64,000 nucleotides of DNA, taken from positions 5,623 through 69,622 of the forward strand of contig MNCI01011044.1 of NCBI GenBank assembly GCA_015680685.1, in the 5' to 3' direction. This document shows positions 35,914 through 49,540 of this stretch, in pieces (the first letter of the stretch is position 1; each line of letters begins with the position of its first letter). The stretch comes from Gnetum montanum. Lineage: Eukaryota > Streptophyta > Gnetopsida > Gnetales > Gnetaceae. A program made the position numbers and the translations under genes. The notes under the pieces are model-generated. The model was not told the DNA's origin and did no database searches. It saw nothing but the letters and a program-made list of their open reading frames with translations.

Positions 35914-37415
35914 TGAAACACCATGAAAATCATGAGGCTCTAACGGTCCAACAAAATCCCACAAATTAGGCAAATATTTGCGACAAGGTGCAGGTGCAGT
36001 AAGTTCCTTTTTCAGTTAAGGGCCAGTTGCACCATGCTATGTACCATAGTGCAAATAAAATCTAGAAGACAGAACAAGACAAAGGGATGCATGATGTCAA
36101 GCCTTCAAACTTTGCAAGTTTTCTATGCTTTGAAAATATTAACTTTTCACTTATTACGCTGCATTACATAACATAGCATAATTTCACATAGCACAACGTA
36201 ATATAAGAAGGCAGTCTATCATAACAATAGATTTGATGAGGATTCGACACTTCAAAAATCCAGCCAAATTTTAAGGCTTAAGAAATGACCTACAACATGC
36301 TGCACATTTCACTAAGTTCTTTGGTTAAGGTTCCTATTATGCTACATTATGCAGTGTAGTGTAATAAACCCTAGAAGGATGGATTAGAGAAAAAGGAAGC
36401 ATGGCAACAACATTTCAAAATTTTGTAAGTTAGCTACTTTACACTTAATTGCGCTACATAGCATGAACAAGCGTAATGCAGCATAAAATAAGGAATGACA
36501 GGGACAATGTAATACAAGAACTAGTAGTTTAAATGTTGTGATACACTCTCTAGCATATTGTAGCATAATTAGAAAGTAGTTTGTTGCTAGAAATTCAAAA
36601 AAAATGGTTTGCAACACGTTACACTCTAAAGTATAATGTAGTATGGCATTGCAAGCTTCGAACACAAACACATCAAGTCAATAGTATCTTATAGGTTCGG
36701 GACATGTGTCATCTAGACCACATTTTTCTCCTAACCCTAAACTTATAAATACTCTATTTGATAAAGATCAAAGGGGTTGGCAAAATGTTTTCGAGATTAA
36801 CAAATCTTCTCTGTGAGTGATTTTCTTTTCATTGGCAATCATCGGTAACTTTTAGCAAAGATTGACAAGAGAGCAAAAGAAGATAAGTGATCGTGAGAGC
36901 ATCGAATGTGATTGGCAAGATTTTTTATCAGAAATAGCCAATTAACAGACATTCTGCTCCATGCTTGACTTTGCTTGCACCCAAATTGGCCAGAACAAGG
37001 TAGATCGACCCTTGTGTGCTTCATCTTTAAATATTTTTCTTGCTATTGGCATATGCTTCGTCTCAAAAGGAAGTCTGCTAGTAATCATTGTACATAATAT
37101 ATTCAGTTTATAAGTTAAATTTGATCTCTTGTGTCTCATTGAAACGTATTTTGCAATCACCTTAAATCATTTACATCATTTTCAACTCCCTTTGAGATTA
37201 ATGACATTATATTGCCTCGTAAAAAAAACCACCATTCACTATCCAACGATTACAAAGATTTACTGATTAAGTAAGTCCCTATTTGAGTGACAAGACTATT
37301 TAGGGCACCTCGAATTCATTTTCTCCAGCACAACCCTCGCACGGATCCAGGGTTGGAACTGTGTACACGGACTTTTGCTTGGTATTTCTAGCAATCGACA
37401 TTTTTCGTCATTACA
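35914..37415 (+). repeat. 3' LTR of element C
   Basis: 1,502 bp from TGAAACACCATG to ...GTCATTACA. It aligns with 10577-12126. The clear differences and small deletions (for example around 36175, and near 37120 where part of the 5' copy's sequence is missing) point to an old insertion. It keeps GCTATGC/GCATAGC inverted motifs and TATAAATA at 36744-36751. Confidence 0.87.
36744..36751 (+). promoter_or_regulatory. LTR TATA box, element C 3' LTR
   Basis: TATAAATA preceded by CTAAACT, as in the 5' LTR at 11422. Confidence 0.55.
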
Positions 37416-37420
37416 AGACT
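37416..37420. repeat. Target site duplication of element C, right copy
   Basis: AGACT, identical to 10572-10576. Confidence 0.9.
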
Positions 37421-38579
37421 TAGCAATGTCCCTCATTGGAATGCTTGTGAGGAAGTGGTTTGCGTGGTCATCTTTTCTTTTGCTAACCTTTGACCTCTCA
37501 TTGAAATTCTTAGAGAAGATTACTCTGAAACAACTAATGTGCCATTTGTTTTAGGCACATTTTTTGGGAGCTTTTGCTTTTTTTCACTTTTCTTTTACTG
37601 TTCTATCGTTTACATTTGTAAACAACCTTGTTGTTGCAGGATAGGTTCTTTCTTAGACTGAGTTGTGTTACATCTACCTGGCTCTTTAAGCTACCTATGG
37701 ATGCTTCCCATGCCATGAGTTGTGTTACACACATCATGGACTTTGCGGTTGGGCATATGGAAGGCCTTTACAAGCATGAGGATTAATTCGTAAAAGAGGT
37801 GAGAGTGAGAGTTGCATGTGTAAGGAACAAGTTAAAGGAGGTAAAGGGGGAGGATAGGATATGCACTTTGAAGTAGCTAAGCTAATTAGGATGACCACCT
37901 TGGAATGATGTAGTGTCCTACCTTTGTGGTGAAATGCACCTCTAACTGACACCCCTTCAATATGTATCCTACAAACACAATAGAGAGAAAACTAGAAGAA
38001 GAAACCAAGATGTAAAACAAAGGCAAAGGTCTTTCTTGCTTTAAATGTAGTTGAAACAATGGACATTGTTGTTGAGTCATTCGATGTCTAGACTAGAAAG
38101 GCCAACAATAGTTTTGGCAGCATCTATATGGAGAGGTTGGCACCAAGGCAACTAGAAATTGTGGTGATGCGAGTGCTCAGGAATCCCCACCGAAGGTAAA
38201 TATTATGCAGTTCAGCTGTGAGATAGGCTACCCAATAGCTGAATGTCTTTTGGGCTTGGATGACAGTGGGGGCTGGAGGATAGTAGCATTGTGGCTGGGC
38301 CACAATACTACTGGAACTCCAGCAATAGGCACTGACTAGGCAAGCTACTACTAGGGCAATGAGCGATGGTGTTGGTAGCTCTAGAGAGTCAGCAAGGTGT
38401 CATAAGACATCTCTGGAGGATTAGCAAGATGCTAGGGGTAGTGGCATTGCACATATTCCTAAGGGTGTTTCCTTAGCATCATGAACTACATTCGGGAATT
38501 GCAACATCCCACCCTGTGTTGGCAATGTGCACACTTGCTTGTTTGTAGAGTTGTGATGCATGTTGAGGACATGCTGTGA
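37421..38579 (-). other. 3' UTR of element D, right of the C insertion
   Basis: Continuation of D's 3' UTR (see 10364). A small-ORF counterpart could not be read with confidence, and no domain was seen. The short ORFs on minus at 37734-38606 are not recognised. Confidence 0.45.
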
Positions 38580-39020
38580 ACCCAGTTTAAGGTCATAGTA
38601 GAGCATTTGGTTTACTAGTTTAAGGTCTCATCAAACCATGGTGCACTAGTTTAAGATCCTAGCAGACCACAGTGCTAGTTTATCATTATAGCGGATGGTG
38701 GCTATGCTAGTTTAAGGTCCCAGTAGACTACAGTGCTAGTTTAACATTGTAGTGGATGGTGGATAGGCCAATTTAAAGTTGTAGCAGACCATTTGTGCTA
38801 GTTTAACATCGTACCATATGTGCTTTGCAGTTTTTTCATCATGAAGATAGTCTATCCTAGTTTATAGTCACAGTGGACTACCTTTGCTAGTTTTACATTA
38901 TGGTGGACAATCTGTTCCCATTTAATGTCATAGCGGATAAGCTTTGCTAGTTTTACGTCATAGTGGAAAATTTCTTACCTTTTCCTATTTTATGTCATAG
39001 CGGACATATACTAATCTTGT
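38580..39020 (-). repeat. Tandem hairpin array 1, element D
   Basis: About ten units of roughly 40-45 bp read on the plus strand as CTAGTTTAAGGTC...GTAGACTACAGTG, CTAGTTTAACATTGTAGTGG and similar. The array directly follows D's pol stop (39028), as in A, B and C. CpG-containing stems seen in B (ACGTC/GACGT) appear here as ACATC- or ATGTC-like forms. Confidence 0.75.
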
Positions 39021-39027
39021 CCATGAA

Positions 39028-42000
39028 TTAGATATAGTATGGCTTGAGGTATGAATGATTTATAGGATTTGTAAACTCATTGCCATCCATGTCTGCCAGC
39101 TTGAAGGCCCTATTAACATAGGATTTAGTGACCATGAACGAGCCTTCCCAGTTTGCTGAGAATTTGTTCACATGCTCATGAATAGTCTTGATAATGAGGT
39201 CTCCCTTCTGTATCAACCATTGACATGAGTTTTCATGATGCTTCTTCCGTTGCCTATTTTGATATTGCTTTATGCGACGAAGTGTCTGTGCACACTTCTC
39301 CTCTATGAAGTCTAGGTTGATGATCCTTGACTCATTGTTCTAGGCTTCACTCACGATGTTCGACAAGATCATTCAAAGCAATGGTACCTACAACTCAAAA
39401 GGTAACACAACTTTAGATCCATAAATAAGACTATAAGGTGTCTTACCTGTCACAGTCCTACATGTTGTCCTGTAAGCCCACATCACATAGAGGATTTGCT
39501 CATGCCATTGCATCTTGTCGTTGTTTAGCATTTTCTTGAGCAAGTTGATGATGGACTTGTTTCTAGCTTGTGCATATCCATTTTCCTGTGGGTAGTATGG
39601 TGAGGAGAATGATTTCCTGATGCCAAGATTTTTGTAGAAGGTTTTGGTTTCCACACTACTGAACTATGGCTCATTAATAGTCACAATAGTCATGGGAAGC
39701 CCAAACCTTGTCATGATGTTATCTAAGATGAAGTGGCAAACATACTAGGATGTAGTCTTCATTAGAGGAATAACCTCCACCCACTTTGTAAAATACTTAG
39801 TGTTAGTGATGATTAAGCTATGCCCTATGTAAGACTTAGGCATGGTAGGTCCTATGATTTCTATTCCCCACTGCTAGAAAGGCCATGTGATCTATATTGG
39901 ATGCAACTTTGTAGGTGAAAAATGTATAAGATTTGCATATCTTTGGCACATATCACAAGTTTTAACTTTGGCTAGGAAATCATGCTCCATATGAGGCTAG
40001 TAGTACCCTAGGCATCTGATTTTTGTAGCCATGACCCTAGGTGCTATGTGTCCACCACAAAATCCCTCGTTTACTTCATTAATGACCTTCTGTGCTTGCT
40101 TCTCCTTTACACACGTTAGCAATATCCCATAATAGGAGCATTTGCACAAGGTGCTGTCTCCCATGAGCATGTATTCCTGAGCATGGTTGTGGATCGCATC
40201 TTTGTAGGTAGATGTTAATCCACTTGGGGGCTTTCTATGTTGCATTTAGGCTTTAATGTTGGCATACCACTCTTGGGTGCCCGCAGCGCTAATAGAGGCT
40301 ATGTGTACCACTTGAGTGATAGGCTTCGTACACTCGGTAATTGAAGTTGGCAAACTTGTGAATAGGTGTGGTAGCACATTAAAACCTAGGGTGGCTAGGG
40401 CATTTGCTACAATGTTTTCATTGCACAACACATGTTGAACGTCCGTTGTTGCAAACTATTTGGTCAAGCTTTTTGCTAGATTGCAATAATGCTATAGGTG
40501 TGTAGCCTTGCAAGCTTAGACCTCAGTGATTTGATTTGGAAGAAGTTGTGAATCTTTGCAAATCCCTATGTATTGAATGCTTAATGCTTGGGCTACTAAG
40601 AGACCCCTGAGTAACCCTTCGTACTCTACCATGTTGTTTGTACAAAGGAATGCAAAATGATAAGCAAAAGGTTGCATTTCCCTAGAGGGGAACATGATGA
40701 TGGTAGTTACACTACCTTCTCACATGGTCGAGGCACTGTTGAAATGCAATGTAGCTTCAAGATGTGGCCATAAGCTGTTGATAATACTAACATGCATGAT
40801 AGGAAATTTGATATCTATGATTTCCTGATAATTGATGGGTGAGATCGTAAGTTATGTTGCTATAGCTTGACCTTTTGTCGACGATTGGCTCACATAGTAT
40901 AAATTGAATTCCGTTGTTATGGTTTTCCACTGGGCTATCCTGCTACTTTCATATAGATTGTTCATGATAGCCAAGAGTACATTGCTCTTAAAAATGATGT
41001 TAACCTTGCCACAGAATAGATAATGCCTCCATTTCTTTAATGCAAAGACTAGGGCAAGGCAGTATCTCTCCAATTCATTGTATTTTGCCTCATACGCTAT
41101 CAATGCATGATTTATATAATACACTGGAATATCACAGCTATCATCTCATTTATGACATAATAGTGCCACAATAGACATATTTGAGGTGGTAAGGTAGATA
41201 AAGAAAGGCTTATCTCTTGGCGGTGGATACATGGTTGGGAGATGTCAAAGCTCTTTCCTTAGATCATCCAAGGTTTGTTGGCATTGTGTCATCCATTCGA
41301 AGTTAACCCCCTTCTTCAGTAGATGTTGCATGGGATGTAACTTGTCATTCAACCTTGCTATAAACCTTCTGATGAACCATATCCTACCTTGTAACCCATG
41401 CAATTATTTAAGGTTTGTAGGTGGTGCTAGATTAACTATGGCCTTGAATTTGTCAAGGTCCACTCATATTCTAGCTTTTGATACTACAAATCCTAGCATG
41501 TGTCCAGTTCTCATCCTGAAGATACACTTTTTTGGGTTAAGGCATAAGTCATGCATCTGGAAATGCTTGAGGACTACACCTAGATTCTTGGGATGAGTAG
41601 CAGCGTCTTTAGATTTGACTGCTATGTCATCCATATAATTTTTCATTGTTTCTAGGACATAGTCACTAAATATGTAATTCATGGATCTTTGGTAGGTTGC
41701 TATGACATTCTTGAGCCTAAAGGGCATCATAGTATAATAGAAAGTACCCCATGGGATCATGAAGGTTGTTCCTAACTGATGCTCTAGGTTGATGTGGATT
41801 TGGTTGTAGCCAGAGAAACCATCCATGAAGGATAACATAGCATAACTAGCTATAGTGTCAATGAGTTGATTGATCCTCAAAAATGGAAAATCATCTTTGA
41901 TTGTGGCTTTTTTCAGATCCTAGAAGTCTATAAAAATTCATATTTCTCAAATTTTCTTAGAAACCACAACGATGTTTGACACCCATTCTAAGTAATCAAC

Positions 42001-42494
42001 TTCTCAGATTAAGCTAGCTTGATAGAGCTTGTTGATTTCATCTTGTACAGCTAGTGTGATCTTTGGTTTAAGCTTGTGAGCCTTCTACTTAACTATCATT
42101 TGCGGATCTAAGACTATATTTTGTTGTATGAGCCTTAGATCTAAACTTGGAATGTCATTATAAGACCACACGAATACTTTGATGTTATTCTACAGTACTT
42201 TGGCTACATCTTCATGCATTTGTGAATCTAGGATGGTGCTAAGCCTTAACTTTTTTATTCCCCCCTAGATGTGATCATAGGTATCTCAATGAGAGGGTCC
42301 TCAATGACATCCCCAACCTCTAAATCCAAGGCTTGGACCAGAATTTTAGGCTGGTTTAGGAATGTTTCTAAGGACACTACAATGCTTTCTATGAGTAAAT
42401 TCCAGTCTATTAACTCTAGGTTCAACTATCTTGCAAGCTCTCCATATGGACCTATCAATGCTAAAGGTGAAGAGAGATCATGGTGCATTGCCAT
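39028..42494 (-). pseudogene. pol of element D: RT, two RNase H, integrase
   Basis: On minus from 42494 (MAMHHDLSSPLALIGPYG). Reverse transcriptase FMDGFSGYNQI at about 41830 and YMDDIAVKS at about 41640 keep the Asp pair. The first RNase H is near 41124-40850 (YYINHALIAYEAKYNELE). The second is near 40740-40380, with AEYEGLLRG-type sequence and a GDS-like motif replaced. The zinc-binding segment includes NEGFCGGH at about 40065. The integrase core reads FGLPMTIVTI, then SFSSPYYPQENG at about 39610. It ends SYLKPYYI at 39028. Stops and frameshifts are scattered along the whole gene. Confidence 0.85.
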
Positions 42495-42994
42495 TCTTGC
42501 TCAACTTGCTATAATGGGATGTATGCCTAGTCAAGGGATACCTGTTTGTAGCAACAATGCATAGTAAGCATTTATAAAGAAGTAATGAGATATGAACAGT
42601 TGAAATAATTATAAAGTATGATGCAAAGTTTGCAACCTTCCAGTTTAAAGTCATAGTAGACTGCCCAGATGCAAAAGTGTAAAACTTCTAGTTTAAGGTC
42701 TTTGCAAACTATTAACTTGATAGAGGCTATGGGTTAGAATTTGCTACTTTAAGGTCTTTGCAGACCATCTGAATGCAAAATTTTGAAGCCTTTAGTTTAA
42801 TATCTTTGTGGAATGACTACTTAATTATTTTTACAAAGGCTAACAGCTAGTTTAAAGTGGGGTAAACTTTTTAGTTGGTCCTACCTGTCATAATGCAAAA
42901 AATAATGCTACACTATGGCAAGGTGCTATGCTGTATAGAACATCCCTCATTAACCTGAGCAAGAAAATGACAAGTTATTTTTCATCATTTTAGC

Positions 42995-43002
42995 TATAAA
43001 TA
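42995..43002 (+). promoter_or_regulatory. TATA box of the antisense gene, copy D
   Basis: TATAAATA lies 139 bp before the exon 1 ATG (43134). The flank (ATTTTAGC before, GGGTTTTA after) resembles copy B's box (TTTTCGCG before, GGTGATTT after). Confidence 0.6.
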
Positions 43003-43133
43003 GGGTTTTACCATTGATAAACTTGTCATTTTTACCATAATAGCACACATCCTTGATTCCAAGCATAGAGCAGTTGTCCTAACTTAGAGGAAGGTGATTC
43101 AACATAGTATGCAAGAAAGAATCTGCAACCAAA

Positions 43134-46100
43134 ATGATTGCTTTGAAGGAAGAACGCAAACACTTAGCACTCGCCAAGGTGGATGAAGTGAAGGAGACCT
43201 TGGGACATGTGTCACAGGTGCACATCATATTGCAAGAAGAGACTCCATCTGCCCGGTAATTTACTATGTTATTCCTTATTTTTTCTATGCTGCTACTATT
43301 ACTTCTACTTTCTCTAATTTTTTTCCTATGACTTTTGTTTTGCAATTTGCATTTTTCTGTCATCGTTTTGCTGCTATTTTGGCCATTACACCATTGTTGT
43401 TGCCAACTCGGCCGCGACAGGTGTATGGGTGGTATGCTAAGGTTGCATGTAGTGCTTTCTAAACCACCATCACTATGGATACCTTGTCATAGAATCTTAG
43501 GTAATTTTAGCAATTCAACATGTGAATAGTATAGCATACGACCCTCAGGAGGGTTTGGCCATGTGCATGATTTGAGAGCATAACACATGTCTATCATGAC
43601 GTAATGAAAATCATTCTATCAAGTAGAAGATTTGTTCAAACTATTGCAGTGCATTGAATTATTTGTTGTCAAAATATTTGTGTTTAGCTTTTCATTGCTA
43701 TGCTAGGCTAATCTTGCTACGCTATCACCTTCATGTTTTTTTTGCTATGCTACAAGTATGGAGAGTGTCATGTTACATTATCTATTAACTACTAATTTTG
43801 CTATGCTATATGCAAATCCTACTTGAACATGAAATTAATATTTGCAATTGTGTTATGTAGAGTGGTGCTAAGGCCAACCTTGATTATCCTAGAAATCGTA
43901 GGGATCCTATGCTGCCTGAGCAAATCGGTGGCCAACACTCGTCTGCCTAATACACATGTGGGTCACCAAGAAGTTTGGTTTAGGTAAGGTGCACATGACT
44001 TCCTATAATTTCTCCTCCAGCATTTTAGTGTGATCATTTCATCACACTTGTTAGAGGACGTAGCAACCATAGTGATGGAAACCCTATTTCCTAAGGTAAA
44101 TCGAGGTATTCTGTAATTTTTGACAGATGGAGAAATTATGAGCAAGTAGGGAGAAGGATCTAGTCAATGCCTAGAAAATTTGATGTCTCTGGCTTAGATT
44201 TGGAAGATGCTTGAATACAATTGCTACCATTCATACAACACTTTATTTATTTCTTGCCACATGGAAACTTGTTTTCAAAACCCACCAAGAACCATTTACT
44301 GTGCTGGTGGGTGAGTTCTATAAACATATTCTGCTATGATATGCAATACTTGCTATGCTAGGAAAATGTTAATAGTATGTTTTTGTTACTAGGTTTTTTA
44401 TCAACAAGGATGGACTTCATGGTGACATGGATGCATTGACCATGGCACAGATGGAACTATGGGAGTTTTCCTCCATTGAAAACATGCACGTAGGTGTGAT
44501 AGGCCAATGTAGGCATGAGTACAAGACCTACCCAACCCGATACTCCCAGCTCTATGATAGATGCAAGGAGCTTGGTTGGTTGGATGGAAATTGGGAATTC
44601 CTTAGGCCAATCACCATTGAAGATGTATTGGTAGATCTTCCACCATTCCTGTCACCATTTAAACCTAGTAAGCTAAATAGTGAGTTTCTTGCATGTTGGA
44701 GCATTTTTATGCTATTTCTGTTTTTGTTTAAGTTTTTTGTGCAAAATTCTGCAGCAGTGAAGAATTCCAAGGAGGTGAAGGTGATTACCCTCTAGACATC
44801 ATAAGGCCAACATCTACTTCAAGTACGGGGAGGTAGATGAGACTTAATGATAGCTTTGTAACTGGGCCCTAGAATCACTAACCAACCACATTCAAGATGT
44901 TGGCCTCATGGACATATTCTTGGCCATGAACTTGAGCATCCCTACTACTGAGATGTTGGTCCTAGCTAACTCATTTTCTAAAAATGTAGAACACTTTTGC
45001 ATATGTATGCACAGTGTGTGTGTGGTCCTTTAATTAATGACCAACTATTTCTAGACCTCTTTAGTGTCCCTGCTAATGGTCACCCTACGGGGGTAAAGAC
45101 TGAAAAAGAGTTAAACCATCATAAGGACATTGAGGAGCGGCTAGGTGTGGCAAAAGGACAAAAGGGGATCCTTATGAAGAAGGCCAAGCTGAAGGTAGCC
45201 AAAGAAATTTACCCCATCTTCCGTACCCATGCTTTCCCCTAGATACTTTCCCAAGGAAATATTATTAGGATTGAGCAAGCTTGGATGATGAGGGAGGTAA
45301 TGAAAAAGGGGGCCCATTACAACTAGGCTAGGCATCTCTACAAAGGCCAACAAGCTAAAATAGTCAAGCTTCATAAGCAGCATGAGTCCCATTTCAATGT
45401 GCACCACGCCTTTTACATAGCCCACTTGTGACATTTCATGGAATTCTTGGTGGTCCATGAGAATGGAGTCTGGGTTATGCAAGATTGTAACCAAATTTCC
45501 AAATCATGGATCTGCCAAGTCTTCTAGACCAACCGAGCCCAAGATCCCACAAAGGCAATTGAGAAGTCATTTTCCATGACAACTAAGGATCGGTTGGCCC
45601 GCAACTTCCATGGCTAGGACAATGTGGGATAGGCACCCCCTACTACTATAGTTATCATATCATAGGGAAAATGTCTCATTGGAGAGAGATGGTGGCCACC
45701 AAGTTGGGAAGAAAGAGGCCTCATCTAGCTGAGGAGCTTCCCTGTATGGAAGAAGAAGAGGGGTGGACATTGCAGTTCAAGCTATGTAGGGTTCCGCATC
45801 CCATTGGTAAATGCCTTTGTTGTTTTTATTATTTATTCACTTATTTGGTTAATGCTTGCTACACTAGGTAGTGTAGCATCGATACTAAGTTAATATGCTA
45901 GACCTAATGCAAACTTGATTTTTTGTCAAAGGAAGAGGAGGAGGAAGAAGAAGGTGATGAAGAGGTGTTGACCCCTAAAATGGGGAGGACTAAAAAAGAT
46001 GCAGGGGCCCTAGCCACAGAGGGAAGGGCCCTATTCAAGAGAGAAAGAACCCCCACCACAAAGGAATGGGCTTCCATAATCGAGAAAAACACTCTTGCAG

Positions 46101-47713
46101 ATGAGGAGGACATTTTTGATGATGAGGAGGATGCTGGTGCCTTAAAAAAAAGGCCCTAGTGAATAAAGAGGAACCTCATGTCAATGATGAAGGAACCTTT
46201 GCTGATGATCCCTTTGTTGAGCACATCTCAGCATCGAAGCAACAAATGAATGTAGAGGATGCTACTATAGTGTTAAGCCAACAAAAGGGAAGGTACAACA
46301 AGATGCCAATGAGTTTGACAATATATTTGACAGTATTTTGATGGGAGACCCCCCTGCTATCACCCCTAAGGGTTTGCTGGGTAGGAACCTTTATATTTTC
46401 ATTTGGATTACTCACCTATTTTAATGTAGTCCATCTTGGTCATTACTAACACATTTAGTTATACAACAGACATTTCTGTTAACACTAAAAAACCTTCCTT
46501 GATCTAGCCAGAACCATGGGCCGAGACCCTTGACAAGCTTACATTCATGTAGGTGGTTGTTGACGACATGATCGGTCATCTCAAACAGGTTAATCTGGAA
46601 CTGGGTAAGTAAAGTGGCTATGATAGACTTTTAGCTTGCAACTCTAGAATTCTTAAGTTGCCAAACTTTCCTACACTTCTATGGCTAATACACTTTTACA
46701 TATGATAATAGCCTCTCACCTCAAATGGAACCCCAAACAAGCAATAAAGGTGGAGGTCGTGCCTACATTCCTACCTGAAGTGACCAAGGTGCCTCGTCAT
46801 GTATATGGTGAGGCTAGCAAATGTGCGTTGCACTCGACACACTCCTTGTGGGAGTGTAGGCACATGAATGAAGACCTATGGAAACAGGTCTAGAGGCAGG
46901 ATAAACAAAAGGCCAATTTGACCACCAAGGTGGAAGACATCCATTCTAGGAATGAATTCCTCCTAGCCCATGATACCAATGATGGAAATTGGTGCATGAC
47001 CATCATAGATTATGCAAGATATTGGATAGTTGTATGACACAACAATGAGGCCACCTGGGAGATAATTAAACATTGGATGTAGATGGAGTTGTCGGCTTAG
47101 AAGAACCAAGAGTAGAAAGACTATAGCACTATATTTTATGAGTGGGGGTAGTCCTAGAAGAATCACAAGCATATGTATAAACTAGAATGTGCCACCTATT
47201 GTAAATAATATCGGGATGCTTCAGTGAAGTTGTATACATATGAAGCATTCATGGATGCCATTGGTGCTTCTGAGGCCTATAACAAGTTCATGTAGTAAGT
47301 GAAGGTCATTAAGTCACTTGAGTGGGAAGTGAACCTTTGCATAGGTGGGACCGTTGTTGCATCCTTTTCTCTAGCACTACCAAAATGGATGGCCATCGAA
47401 AAGGAGAAAGCTATAGCAGACACTAAACGAGTCAAAGACATTGGGCACACATCACAGAGGAGGAGGTCTAGCACTACCTTGGGATCAGATTGGACTGCAT
47501 ATCCCCCAAGACAGATGCAGGGCCATCTTAGGTTAGTCATTTTCAACGATGCAATAGTTTATGTTTTTCTAGCTTTCCTGTGGAATTGTAACTGATTACT
47601 TTTTTTCTATGATGTAGGTTGTAGATGAAGAAGAAGGGCACCTAGAGGACAGAAATGATGATGTAGGAGAGGATGATGTAGAGGAAAATGATGTAGGGGA
47701 AGACAATGCATGA
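43134..47713 (+). pseudogene. Antisense multi-exon gene, copy D, decayed but with intact splice sites
   Basis: Exon 1 is 43134-43255 (MIALKEERKHLALAKVDEV). Exon 2 is 43861-44310, exactly 450 nt as in A and B (LEIVGILC, so the first HAD Asp is Glu; NTLFISCHMETCFQNPP). Exon 3 is 44393-44667, exactly 275 nt (MHVGVIGQCRHEYKTYPTRY). Exon 4 runs from 44758 (DIFLAMNLSIPTTEMLVLANSF). Gln stands at B's second stop (RAQDP, about 45525). Exon 7 is about 46712-47530 (HLKWNPKQAIK, coiled coil). Exon 8 is 47618-47713, acidic, ending TGA. Donors and acceptors are GT/AG although coding frames have stops. Introns contain GCTATGCTA motifs. Confidence 0.82.
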
Positions 47714-47889
47714 TAACAAAGCTTTTGATTTTTTTTTATTTGTATGTTTAGGGTTGATACTATTTCAAAACTATTGCAAACATTATCTAAGTGAAGTTTT
47801 GAATGAAAAATGGATTATGGCAACATCGATGCTTCTCTAGTTTTTGTGTTACATATGTTATTTATGCAATCGATTTCTTTATTTTTTTC

Positions 47890-48120
47890 TTTAGTTTTAG
47901 GTAATTTTGGGCCATGGTGCTAAGATAGTTTTAGATCATTTTGGGCCATCACTAGTTTTAGGCCAGTGCGGGCCATGGGATGATGTTTTAGTTTTAGGCC
48001 ATTTTGGGCCATGGTGCTGGTATAGTTTTACGCCATTTCAGGCCATGGTGTGAACTAGTTTTAGGCCATTTCGGGCCATGTTGTAGTATAGTTTTAGGCC
48101 ATTTCGAGCCATGGCATGAA
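47890..48120 (+). repeat. Tandem array 2, element D
   Basis: Six units of about 35-40 bp: AGTTTTAGGCCATTTTGGGCC followed by ATGGTGCTAGTAT-like spacers. This is the decayed form of the B array at 62625-63172, in the same place between the stop of the antisense gene and the stop of the protease on the other strand. Confidence 0.8.
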
Positions 48121-48257
48121 CAGAAGGTATGTTAATGATTTTAGAAAAATGAGTTAGTGTGCCTAGCATAGATGGATGAATGCTAAGAAAATGAGTGATA
48201 AATGTACAATGGATGTTAATTGGGTGAGAAGTAGTGGGGTTGCTACGCTATGCTAGT

Positions 48258-48830
48258 TTATTTATCTACATCATTACCCTCCACTTGGAAGTGCAACTCG
48301 GCCAATGCATTCTCATTTTCTAAGCTGGCATGTTGTGTCAGATCATTTGCTAAGAAGTTAGTATCTATAGAGACAGACACTTCATTCTCAAAGGTTATGA
48401 CCTTTGAGCCCTGCTCCATATCTCCATTATTGATCGCTTGTGTTGCCATGTCAACACCATGGAGTACCACCTCCCTACCTGTATAGGATAGATGGATCTC
48501 CTCATGTATTGAAAAATAGATGGCCATAAGTTGTGCTAACCATGATCTGCCCAAGATTAGGTTAAACCCAAGCATTTCTTCCAGCACCATGAATTTTGCA
48601 TTAGTAGGGAACTGGTCCCTTACCACAAAGTTAATGTGGATGGTGCCTTTCACTACAAACCATGCCCTGTTGAATGACTTTAAGCATGATGTCATCGTGA
48701 ATGTAATCTGGTTAACTAAACCCAGCTTATCCCCTATAGGGAATGGGATGATGTTTGTAGCAGCCCCATCATCAATGTGTACCCTTCGGATCTTATGTTG
48801 GCTAAATCGAATTGTGATAGAAAGAGGCAT
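48258..48830 (-). CDS. Protease region of element D
   Basis: 190 open codons on minus. An aspartic protease active-site box VHIDDGAATNIIP lies near residues 17-29 (the family has D, then S/T/N/D, then G). A flap-side region and FNLILGRSWLAQL follow near residues 90-102, the second conserved block of retropepsin-like proteases in Tat elements. It would cleave the gag-pol polyprotein. It is the longest open frame left in D; upstream it is cut from gag by stops. The C-terminal tail (ENALAELHFQ) corresponds to B's LAWADLPFP. Confidence 0.75.
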   Translation of the reverse strand: MPLSITIRFSQHKIRRVHIDDGAATNIIPFPIGDKLGLVNQITFTMTSCLKSFNRAWFVVKGTIHINFVVRDQFPTNAKFMVLEEMLGFNLILGRSWLAQLMAIYFSIHEEIHLSYTGREVVLHGVDMATQAINNGDMEQGSKVITFENEVSVSIDTNFLANDLTQHASLENENALAELHFQVEGNDVDK

Positions 48831-49540
48831 TGTAGTTCTGCAAGCACAAAAGAAAGCATAATTGAGTGGATTGCTTTTTCTTCTACTGGCATGTTCTAGT
48901 CAACTAGAATTGCTATTAACATGTGGACCAAATCTCATGGTGTGTAGTAGAAGTCATAATCAAGTCATACAAGCTCAAATTTGTATTTTTTTGTTTCAGA
49001 GCCTACTTGATCTTGGTGAGAGTGTTCAATAGATCATGGCCACCTTCCTACTTGCTACCTTTCTCCTCTTCCATTCATCCAAGGAGACAAATTTCTCAAG
49101 GAGGGATAGTTTCGGGTCTGAGATCAGACCCTTTTGGGTGAGGTGGAAAAGACCCTACATGTGTAGCAACATCATCTTTCGCCAATGAGGACATACATGC
49201 AGAGGGTGAGGGCATAGGTTTAGAAGTACTTTGGACTGTACATTTCATTGATACCTCACCTATCAAACATTCTTCTCATTTCTTTAGAAAAGAAGACCAT
49301 TATGTTGTTTTATGCATGGTGGGGATAGTTGAATGATTCTAAACCTTGATGAAAAACTGGTGCTAACAGTGTTAATGCATGTGGTGATGGTGTGGTTTTG
49401 CTAATCAGTGGTGTAGAGGTGGATGTTTGGGGAGAGACTCTTAGGAAAAATGGTTGCTGTGGAGTTTTTCTAGCTATTGGTGGTGTTGGTGCACTACACT
49501 GAAGCACATGAATCAAAAATGGCCATTGGGGTGGTTTAGG
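48831..49540 (-). other. gag-protease linker of element D
   Basis: By position this is the region between capsid and protease. It is stop-filled, with no motif recognised. The ORFs on either strand are short and unlike anything known to me. Confidence 0.4.

Larger units (their letters stand above)
10577..37415 (+). mobile_element. Element C, full-length Tat-lineage LTR retrotransposon hosting element A
   Basis: 5' LTR 10577-12126, PBS 12133, gag-PR 12385-25549 (split by A at 13246-22933), tandem array relic, antisense gene on minus 26046-30388, pol 30867-34328, tandem array, small ORF relic, polypurine tract, and 3' LTR 35914-37415, flanked by AGACT on both sides. Without A it is about 17.1 kb. 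Every ORF has stop codons and frameshifts, mostly of the C-to-T or G-to-A kind, and its CpG-containing motifs are largely decayed. C is therefore an old, dead copy, older than A. Confidence 0.88.

Noticed and set aside
45904-46159. Acidic/Ser-rich ORFs at 45923-46159 (plus) and 45904-46113 (minus)
   Set aside because: They overlap on opposite strands. The plus one may be a fragment of the low-complexity exon 5 region of copy D, but no independent gene is supported.
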